A stretch of 13,737 nt of DNA from Actinomycetes bacterium (lineage in GTDB: Bacteria; Actinomycetota; Actinomycetes; Actinomycetales; Demequinaceae), in contig JAEYUX010000058.1 of assembly GCA_023432235.1 (NCBI GenBank), forward strand, positions 1 through 13,737. Reading direction: 5' to 3'. The translations under genes were made by a program, and so were the position numbers. How positions within the stretch are numbered: position 1 is the first letter of the stretch; each line of letters begins with the position of its first letter. This document shows, in pieces, positions 1 to 5,674 of the stretch. A model generated the notes under the pieces. It did not search any database. It worked only from the letters and a program-made list of their open reading frames with translations, and had not been told where the DNA came from.

Positions 1-623
1 TGCCGGTTCCACACCGGCTCAAGGAACGTGTTCGCGAACCTCATGTAGAGGAGGTTCATGATCTCGTCTTTGCCCAGGTAATGGTCGATGCGATACACCG
101 AGTTCTCGGCGAACGCGGTGCTCACCACATCGTCAAGTTCGCATGCGGAAGCGAGGTCGCGCCCAAAGGGCTTTTCGACGATGACGCGCCCGTCCTCGTG
201 CAGGCCGTGGTCACGAAGGCCGCGGATCACATCGTCAAAGAGCGAGGGAGGGATCGCGAGATAGTGCGCAGGCCTGGTGGAGCCAAGCCGCTTGAGTTCC
301 TCGCGCAGGCGAGCGAACGTCGTCGCCTCGGTGTAGTCGCCATCGACGTAGTGGAGGAGTCCAAGCAATGTGTCAAGGTGCGCGTCTTCGGGCCCTCCGC
401 GCTCAAGCACGGACTCGCGAGCCCGCTTGCGCAGGTCGTCGGTGTCCCACCCGGAGTGGGCGACCCCCACAACCGGCACCGACAATTCACCTGCCTCGAC
501 CATTGCGCGCAAAGCGGGAAAGATCTGCTTGCGTGCAAGGTCGCCACTCGCGCCAAAGAACACGAGGGCGTCTGCGTCCCCCTGGCGAGCGGCTTGTTCG
601 CGTACCGGATGGGCTTGCGACAT
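1..623 (-). CDS. zwf: Glucose-6-phosphate dehydrogenase, N-terminal part (cut by window edge)
   Basis: Oxidises glucose 6-phosphate to 6-phosphogluconolactone with NAD(P)+, the first step of the oxidative pentose phosphate pathway, in the cytoplasm. The 207 visible codons carry the Rossmann nucleotide-binding motif GASGDLARK (residues 24-32), EKPFG (150-154) and the substrate-binding signature RIDHYLGK (178-185), followed by the conserved MRFAN and EPVWNR stretch. The family is usually about 450-510 residues, so over half is missing beyond base 1. The start is the ATG at 623-621, with GGAGG at 637-633 nine bases upstream. The N-terminal half (DALVFFGASGDLARKQIFPAL) looks more like the shorter G6PD type common in proteobacteria and found as a second copy in some actinobacteria than like the usual actinobacterial Zwf (GVTGDLSRKK type); this comparison is from memory. 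It is divergent from tal, which supports a pentose phosphate role. Confidence 0.95.
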   Translation of the reverse strand, partial: MSQAHPVREQAARQGDADALVFFGASGDLARKQIFPALRAMVEAGELSVPVVGVAHSGWDTDDLRKRARESVLERGGPEDAHLDTLLGLLHYVDGDYTEATTFARLREELKRLGSTRPAHYLAIPPSLFDDVIRGLRDHGLHEDGRVIVEKPFGRDLASACELDDVVSTAFAENSVYRIDHYLGKDEIMNLLYMRFANTFLEPVWNR

Positions 624-753
624 GGGCCAAAACCTCCAATGGGTGGACGACACGGCCTATCACCCGCAACACGCCGCATTTCGACCTTATGCCCACGCGC
701 TTATGGACCGCCTGCGGAATCTTCCGTGCCCCCGCAGTCGTTGCCCCGGTGTG

Positions 754-772
754 GGCCGCACAATTTGCGGCC
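754..772 (+). promoter_or_regulatory. Short inverted repeat in the zwf-tal gap, just before the tal ribosome site
   Basis: GGCCGCA (754-760) and TGCGGCC (766-772) form a perfect 7-base inverted repeat around a 5-base AT-rich centre. It ends two bases before the probable tal ribosome-binding sequence (GGAAAGGGA, 775-783). It could be an operator or a 5' leader hairpin affecting tal translation, or it could be chance in GC-rich DNA. The rest of the 624-790 gap must hold the divergent promoters of zwf and tal, but I see no convincing -35/-10 pair there. Confidence 0.3.
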
Positions 773-790
773 GCGGAAAGGGAATGACAT

Positions 791-1900
791 ATGTCCACCT
801 CAACGCAAGCCACACAGCCGCTTGACTCGCTCAGCAGAGCAGGCGTGTCCATTTGGTTGGACGAACTCAGCCGCACGGCTATCCGCGATGGCGCGCTTCG
901 ACGCGACGTCGATGAGCGCCATGTTGTCGGAGTGACAACGAACCCGAGCATCTTCGCGAAAGCTGTCAGCGAGTCCGACGCCTATGACGAGCAGGTGCGC
1001 GACCTCGCGGCTCGCGGGGTGTCGGTCGATGAGGCGGTCCGGATGATCACCACCGCCGATGTCCGTGACGCATGCGATGTGCTGCGGGATGTGTACGACA
1101 GCACGGGCGGAGTCGATGGGCGAGTCTCCATCGAGGTCGATCCTCGATTCGCGTACGACACCGTTGCAACGATCGCGGAGGCACGGCAATTGTGGTGGCT
1201 TGTCGACAGGCCCAACGCGATGATCAAGATCCCTGCCACCAAGGAGGGTCTGCCAGCGATCGAGCAGGCCATCGCCGACGGCATCAGCGTGAACGTCACG
1301 CTCATCTTCTCTCTCGAGCGCTACAACGAGGTGATCGACGCGTACATGGCGGGCTTGCGTCGCGCGGCCGACGCTGGACGTGACCTCAGCACGATTGTGT
1401 CCGTCGCATCGTTCTTTGTGAGCCGCGTGGACGCGGCAGTAGATGAGCAGTTGCCGCAAGGCCATGTGGCGCGCGGCGCGGTGGCGATTGCAAACGCCCG
1501 CCTCGCGATGGAGTTGTTCGAGCAGCGCTTCGATGGACCCGAATGGGAGGAGTTGGCGGAGCGTGCGGCGCATCCACAGCGCCCGCTGTGGGCGTCGACG
1601 TCGGTGAAGGACCCGCAGTACCCCGACACGATGTACGTCGATGAGCTCGTCACGCGCGGTGTCGTCAACACGATGCCGCCCTCAACGCTGGCCGCTGTCG
1701 CCGATCACAGCCTTGTGACCGACGCGACCGACACCATCACGGGTGCCTATGAAGACGCGCGTGCGGCAGTCGAGAGCATCGAGGCAGAGGGCGTTTCCTT
1801 GGCGGCGGTCACCCAGCAACTTGAAGAAGAAGGCGTCAAGAAGTTCGCCGACGCGTGGCAAGAGCTTCTCGATCACGTCGCCGAGAACTTGCGACGATAG
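791..1900 (+). CDS. tal: Transaldolase
   Basis: Transfers a three-carbon dihydroxyacetone unit between sedoheptulose 7-phosphate and glyceraldehyde 3-phosphate in the non-oxidative pentose phosphate pathway; cytoplasmic. At 369 residues it matches the usual length of actinobacterial-type transaldolase. Visible motifs are VTTNPSIF (48-55, the transaldolase signature), MIKIPAT (144-150) with the Schiff-base lysine at 146, NVTLIFS (168-174), SFFVSRVD (207-214) and, further on, WASTSVKDP. The TNP, IKIPAT and NVTLIFS elements are strands of the TIM barrel. The ATG at 791 follows GGAAAGGGA (775-783) by seven bases. In many actinobacteria tal lies in one operon with tkt, zwf and opcA; here it stands alone, divergent from zwf and convergent with an SDR gene whose stop lies 65 bases away. 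Confidence 0.97.
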   Translation: MSTSTQATQPLDSLSRAGVSIWLDELSRTAIRDGALRRDVDERHVVGVTTNPSIFAKAVSESDAYDEQVRDLAARGVSVDEAVRMITTADVRDACDVLRDVYDSTGGVDGRVSIEVDPRFAYDTVATIAEARQLWWLVDRPNAMIKIPATKEGLPAIEQAIADGISVNVTLIFSLERYNEVIDAYMAGLRRAADAGRDLSTIVSVASFFVSRVDAAVDEQLPQGHVARGAVAIANARLAMELFEQRFDGPEWEELAERAAHPQRPLWASTSVKDPQYPDTMYVDELVTRGVVNTMPPSTLAAVADHSLVTDATDTITGAYEDARAAVESIEAEGVSLAAVTQQLEEEGVKKFADAWQELLDHVAENLRR

Positions 1901-1965
1901 GCGGGCGAGGCCGCTCCGTCGGTGGAGTGGAAGCAGTGTCGTACCGGCCGACGCCCGGCAGCGAC

Positions 1966-3024
1966 TTAATTCTCGTCAAACATCGCCGCGACGCCGCGAT
2001 CGAAGCGTTCCGTGACCCGGTCCCACAAGGCATCCGCGGCCGTGTCGATCGACTGGCGTGAGGCGTCGGCGCGGAACCACGCGACTGACTCGTGAATCGC
2101 ATCCTCGAATCGGAAGCGAGGCGAGAACTCGGGCACGAGCGCCTTCACCTTGGAGTTGTCGAAGACGCCGGCGTTTGCTTTGTCGCCAAGGAGCGGACCC
2201 TCAAACGCCTCGGCATCAAAGCGGACGAGGAGATCCGTGGGGATGTAGCGGGTCTGTTCCTCGAGTTGTGCGGCGCTGACGCCAAGCGCAGCCGCGATGT
2301 GATGGTGGATTTGGTTCCACGAGAGCACGTCGTCTGACGTGATGTGGAACTCGTCCCCAATCGCCTTCTCATTGCCAAGGAGCCCGGCAATGCCAACGGC
2401 AAAGTCGCGGTGATCCGTGAGCGTCCACAGGCTTGTGCCGTCCCCGTGGGTGATGATCGGCGCTCCACGGAGCAGACGAGCAGGCCATGTCCATGGGTGG
2501 ACCCATGAGTTGACCGCCGCAGGGACGTCGGCATAACCGTACGTGTGAGAGGGGCGCACCACGGTGAAAGGAAAGCCCGACCCGGCATGGGCCACGCGCA
2601 AGCGGTGTTCGGCCTCGGCCTTGTCTCGCGAGTACTGCCAGTGGGGATTGTGGAGCGGAGTTGTGTCTTCTCGCACCACGTAATGGGATGGGGGAGTCTG
2701 GTACGCCGACGCTGACGAGATGAAGACGTATTGCTTGGTGATCGCCGCAAAGGTCTCAATGTCCTGCGACACGTGGTCGGGGTCAAAGCCAATCCACTGA
2801 ACGACGGCGTCGTACTCGCCCCGAGCTGATACCTCGTATTTGAGGGCGGAACGCAACTCAGCGGGATTGAGGGCGTCCGCAACGATGGCGCGTGCGCCGC
2901 GGGGGACCTTTGCCTTCGCGGACGTCCCCCGAGTGACAAGGGTGAGGTCATGGCCGCGCTCAATGAGAAGTGGGGAGACGGCCGACGAGATGAGGCCGGT
3001 TCCGCCAATAAACAACACGCGCAT
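1966..3024 (-). CDS. NAD-dependent epimerase/dehydratase family protein (extended SDR), paralogue 1
   Basis: A 352-residue extended short-chain dehydrogenase/reductase that probably acts on a nucleotide-linked or other sugar; the substrate is unknown. The N-terminus is a Rossmann strand with GGTGLIS (7-13), so the last glycine of the usual GxxGxxG is serine. SSASAY (103-108) and YSRDK (131-135) supply the Ser/Tyr/Lys active-site residues, and RPSHTYG (157-163) and GDGTSLWTLT (194-203) are substrate-side elements of the family. GGT near the start and the GDG segment recall the CSP41-like branch. The ATG at 3024-3022 has GGAG (3035-3032) seven bases upstream. It is the last of four leftward genes but is separated from the lipoprotein by 163 bases with its own candidate promoter. 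It is clearly related along its whole length to the SDR at 3978-5024. Confidence 0.85.
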   Translation of the reverse strand: MRVLFIGGTGLISSAVSPLLIERGHDLTLVTRGTSAKAKVPRGARAIVADALNPAELRSALKYEVSARGEYDAVVQWIGFDPDHVSQDIETFAAITKQYVFISSASAYQTPPSHYVVREDTTPLHNPHWQYSRDKAEAEHRLRVAHAGSGFPFTVVRPSHTYGYADVPAAVNSWVHPWTWPARLLRGAPIITHGDGTSLWTLTDHRDFAVGIAGLLGNEKAIGDEFHITSDDVLSWNQIHHHIAAALGVSAAQLEEQTRYIPTDLLVRFDAEAFEGPLLGDKANAGVFDNSKVKALVPEFSPRFRFEDAIHESVAWFRADASRQSIDTAADALWDRVTERFDRGVAAMFDEN

Positions 3025-3086
3025 GCGATGACTCCGTTCGGTGCCCCGACTGACAGGCGTGCTGGCACCACCTCAGCGCGTCTCTA

Positions 3087-3142
3087 TCGAAGCGATTCGA
3101 CAATTCGCGTCTACTGTAACCGCGCATCGCAGGAGAAACCAA
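3087..3142 (-). promoter_or_regulatory. Candidate promoter and operator-like repeat for the SDR gene at 1966-3024
   Basis: On the minus strand TTGGTT (3142-3137) and TACAGT (3118-3113) lie 18 bases apart, fair matches to -35 and -10 boxes. The start of transcription would fall near 3106. Just downstream, TCGAA (3087-3091) and TTCGA (3096-3100) form a perfect inverted repeat with a 4-base centre, placed where a repressor could bind. This suggests that paralogue 1 has control separate from the lipoprotein and paralogue 2. Both elements are short, so chance is possible. The rest of the 3025-3187 gap shows nothing else I can name. Confidence 0.35.
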
Positions 3143-3187
3143 GGACGAATATCGCATCCCGCTGTTCGGCGGACCGCGCAGGCCACA

Positions 3188-3961
3188 TCAGAGCGCGCAG
3201 TACTCGGCAATCGAACCCTCAGCGAGCCCATTTCCCCAGTGCACAGCAGAGACGCGGCCCTCCGTCACATCGAACACAATCGCCGTGTCGTTCTTGCCGG
3301 TCACGACGAACTGATGCCGGGTGCCGAGCGCGGGGTCATCGATCACCACTGCCTTCGCTTTGGGATAGGCAGCGGCGACCTCGTCCGTCGTCGACCCCAC
3401 CGATACGCCCTCAGCGGTTTCCGGAGCGGGAAACACCGCCGCGTTGGCGAGGCTCCCGCTCCACGTCATCGTGAAGAGGATGATCTCCTCGCCCGGCTCT
3501 TCAGGCTTGGTCACCGCGGATACGTGCAGACCCGCGTCGGGCGCCTCGAGCACTGTCGCGTACCACGGACACTCGACGCGACCGGCAATGATCGGACCCG
3601 GCATCGCCGCGGTTGCCTCTTCAAAGGACATTCCCACACAGATCTCGGCATAACGGTTGTGGGCAATCGGCGCGAGACCCGTCGCGGACGCGCTCGGGTC
3701 TTCACATGGGTCCGCGCGAGGAGGTTGAGGCGTGGGGCTCTCGATCTGGACGGCGGGAGCATGCGGCACGTCAGCGGGGGCCGCCGACGCCGGCGTGGGT
3801 GCCGTGACGGCGGGCTGGTGGTCGTCCAATGCGCTCGCGCTCGCGGACGCCGACGCATTGGCGTGAACGCTGCCCTCGCCTCCTGTGCTGGAGCATGCGC
3901 TGACAAAGAGGCAGGTAGCCACCACCAATGTGCCCGCGAATCGTTTCACGAGGACAAGCAC
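3188..3961 (-). CDS. Putative secreted lipoprotein of unknown function
   Basis: A 257-residue exported protein with no function I recognise. The N-terminus is a lipoprotein signal: Lys6-Arg7, a hydrophobic run, then the lipobox V20-S21-A22-C23, so Cys23 would be lipid-modified and the protein held on the outer face of the membrane. Residues 31-82 are a low-complexity Ala/Ser/Pro linker, including an alternating ASASASASA stretch. The folded part (about 86-257) has four cysteines (86, 108, 131, 255) that could form two disulfides. It contains two similar short segments, ICVGMSFEEATAAMPG (107-122) and VSVGSTTDEVAAAYP (186-200), which suggest a duplicated small domain. The GTG at 3961-3959 is chosen because GAGG (3971-3968) lies six bases upstream; the next GTG (3949) is too far from it. 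It begins 16 bases after the SDR gene at 3978-5024, so the two are probably co-transcribed. Confidence 0.75.
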   Translation of the reverse strand: MLVLVKRFAGTLVVATCLFVSACSSTGGEGSVHANASASASASALDDHQPAVTAPTPASAAPADVPHAPAVQIESPTPQPPRADPCEDPSASATGLAPIAHNRYAEICVGMSFEEATAAMPGPIIAGRVECPWYATVLEAPDAGLHVSAVTKPEEPGEEIILFTMTWSGSLANAAVFPAPETAEGVSVGSTTDEVAAAYPKAKAVVIDDPALGTRHQFVVTGKNDTAIVFDVTEGRVSAVHWGNGLAEGSIAEYCAL

Positions 3962-3977
3962 ATCACACCTCAGCGGC

Positions 3978-5024
3978 TCACGTCGCGGCGGCGCCGAGGG
4001 CATCCCGGTAAATACGCCCGAGCCTGTCGAACACCGCATTCGCGTCGTCGTCGATCGTCTGCCACTTGGGCCGCGCCTCGAAAGAGGCCACAGCGCGACG
4101 CACTCCCTCGGCGAATGGGATGGTCGCGCTCCACCCGGGCACCAACTCCTTGATGAGGCTCGTGTCATAGACGGCGCCATGCATTTTGTCGCCGTAGAGG
4201 GAGCCGCGCTGGGCTGGCATCGCGGCGACAAGTGCCGCGGTTGGCACATTGACCACTTGCGCCTCGAAAGCGTGGTCGCTCAGGCCTGCCGCATGCGCAA
4301 TGGTGCGATGCAGGCCCATCCACGTGAGCGCCTCGTCAGAGGTGACGTGAACGCTGCGCCCCTCCGCCGCAGGAGCATCGAGCAATCCACGCATGGCTGT
4401 CGCGACGTCGTACGCATGGGTGATCGTCCATACCGACGTGCCGTCACCCGGAATGATGATGTCGGCTCCTCGCCGCATCCGGTCAATCAATGTCCATGGG
4501 TGGCGCGATACGCCGGTATAGCCAGGAATCTTCGAATCGCCGTACGTATGGGCAGGCCGCACAATCGTGTAGGCGAGCCCCGCGCGTTCAGCGTGTTCTC
4601 TCAGCGCTTCCTCCGCCGCCTGCTTGTCACGGGCATAGGCCCAGAAGTCATTGCGCTGCTCGGTGGCTTCCGTCAACGGCACAAAGCGTTCGAACGAGGC
4701 GTACGCTGCCGCCGTCGCAACGAGGACGTACCGGTGGGCTATCGGCGCGAAGGTAGCGACGTCGTCGGCGACGTGGTCTGGTCCGAACGCGACAAACTGA
4801 ACGACCGCATCCCACTTCTCGCCGCGTAGCCGCGGTCCACGCAAGAGCGACCTCATCGCGGCAGCGTCGGTGGCGTCGGCGTGAAGGACGTGTGCACCGG
4901 CGGGCGGCGAGGTGGTAGTCGACGTGCCGCGCGTCACAAGGGTGAGCTGATCTCCGCGCTCGGCGCACACGCGCGCAAACTCAGCAGAGATGAGACCGGT
5001 ACCGCCAATAATGAGGATCCGCAT
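3978..5024 (-). CDS. NAD-dependent epimerase/dehydratase family protein (extended SDR), paralogue 2
   Basis: A 348-residue extended SDR of unknown substrate, cytoplasmic. It has GGTGLIS (7-13, again with serine for the third glycine), ATAAAY (103-108) where Thr104 would take the place of the active-site serine, YARDK (130-134) with the Tyr and Lys, RPAHTYG (156-162) and GDGTSVWTIT (193-202). It matches paralogue 1 in many blocks: TLVTRGTS, the PDHV segment, HPWT, HxTSD, GDK and the C-terminal Q(S/T)ID region. The frame stays open upstream, but MRILIIGGTG is the natural N-terminus; the ATG at 5024-5022 has no good ribosome site and may depend on coupling to the GNAT gene, which stops 34 bases before. 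The lipoprotein follows after 16 bases. Confidence 0.85.
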   Translation of the reverse strand: MRILIIGGTGLISAEFARVCAERGDQLTLVTRGTSTTTSPPAGAHVLHADATDAAAMRSLLRGPRLRGEKWDAVVQFVAFGPDHVADDVATFAPIAHRYVLVATAAAYASFERFVPLTEATEQRNDFWAYARDKQAAEEALREHAERAGLAYTIVRPAHTYGDSKIPGYTGVSRHPWTLIDRMRRGADIIIPGDGTSVWTITHAYDVATAMRGLLDAPAAEGRSVHVTSDEALTWMGLHRTIAHAAGLSDHAFEAQVVNVPTAALVAAMPAQRGSLYGDKMHGAVYDTSLIKELVPGWSATIPFAEGVRRAVASFEARPKWQTIDDDANAVFDRLGRIYRDALGAAAT

Positions 5025-5058
5025 TGAGTGATCGTAGGCGGCAATCGCGCCCTGGTGC

Positions 5059-5559
5059 TTAGTAGACCGAGCGCGCCATGAGGGCGACGCGGACCGTGCC
5101 CTCACGAGTGTCCTGCTCCGCAAGCCGCCGGAAGCCGAGCCGTTCGTGGAACGCGATGCCACCCGGGTTTGGTGGTGTGAGGTTGACCTCTGCGGTTACT
5201 TCGTTGGCGCCAATCTGCCGGGCGTGAGCGAATACCGACTCGTACAGCGCCCTGCCAATGCCGGTGCCCTTGGCGGATGGCGCGACGACAACGCGATCGA
5301 CGTAGAGATGGCGCACGCCGCGCTCTTCAAACCATCGGTAGTTTTCGGAGGCATATGGCTTGCCCATCGAGAGGCAGATGAGGAATGCAATGAGTTCGCG
5401 CTGGTGGTTGATGCCCACGAGTGCGATGTCGCTGTACGTGAACAGTTCACGCATTTCGTCCTCGGTGAGAGGGTTCATTGCCGGTTGCGCTGCATTATTC
5501 AGGGCGAGGGCAGCGGAGATATCCGCTTCGCTCATGAGGCGCATGCGCAAGTTCTGCAT
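5059..5559 (-). CDS. GNAT-family N-acetyltransferase (resembles the COG3818 type)
   Basis: A 166-residue protein of the Gcn5-related acetyltransferase fold, which transfers acetyl from acetyl-CoA to an amine; substrate unknown. Motif A is clear: VDRVVVAPSAKGTGIGRALY (87-106), with the KGTGIG pyrophosphate loop. EVNLTPPNPGGIAFHERLGF (124-143) is the later motif B region. The YRWFEERG and LYVDR wording and the NxxPPNP segment recall predicted acetyltransferases of the COG3818 type. The start is uncertain: the ATG at 5559 gives the most usual N-terminus, ATGs at 5544 and 5535 are also in frame, and an ATG at 5649 would add 30 residues of poor coding character. None has a good ribosome site. It is divergent from argC and heads the leftward group with the SDR and lipoprotein genes. 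It does not look like a known N-acetylglutamate synthase, though that remains untested. Confidence 0.8.
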   Translation of the reverse strand: MQNLRMRLMSEADISAALALNNAAQPAMNPLTEDEMRELFTYSDIALVGINHQRELIAFLICLSMGKPYASENYRWFEERGVRHLYVDRVVVAPSAKGTGIGRALYESVFAHARQIGANEVTAEVNLTPPNPGGIAFHERLGFRRLAEQDTREGTVRVALMARSVY

Positions 5560-5648
5560 GAGCCAATTGTGCAGGTCTGCAGCCACTGAAGCGACCGAAA
5601 TGCGTCCCCTCGCGATACAACACGCACGCGACGATGGCACGTCGTGCA

Positions 5649-5674
5649 TGCATGAGTATGTATAGTTATTCACT
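5649..5674 (+). promoter_or_regulatory. argC promoter with candidate ArgR operator (ARG box)
   Basis: TATAGT (5661-5666) is a good -10 box ending only eight bases before the argC ATG. No purine-rich ribosome site lies between, so the message is probably leaderless, as is common in actinobacteria. Over it lies an imperfect palindrome: TGCATGAGTAT (5649-5659) and ATAGTTATTCA (5662-5672), with 8 of 11 positions paired. TATTCA is a typical ARG-box half site, and the AT-rich centre contrasts with the GC-rich surroundings. ArgR bound here would cover the -10 box and start. No good -35 box is visible. On the other strand TATACA (5664-5659) or CATACT (5660-5655) could serve the divergent GNAT gene, so one operator might control both directions. 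Confidence 0.6.

Noticed and set aside
81..935. Long rightward open frame opposite zwf and into tal
   Set aside because: It lies antisense to a clearly recognisable G6PD and then overlaps tal in another frame. Its protein shows no family motif; it is a shadow of GC-rich coding DNA.
800..1573. Leftward open frame of 257 codons inside tal
   Set aside because: Fully antisense to tal, whose motifs are intact. The protein is Arg/His-rich without any recognisable domain.
1901..1965. Possible intrinsic terminator between the convergent tal and SDR genes
   Set aside because: The best hairpin (CGCTCC 1912-1917 with GGAGTG 1924-1929) includes a G-T pair and has no T-run on either side, so it is not convincing.
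3041..4153. Rightward open frame of 370 codons opposite the lipoprotein and SDR genes
   Set aside because: The opposite strand has a lipobox, linker and SDR motifs in frame. This frame is Arg-rich with no domain.
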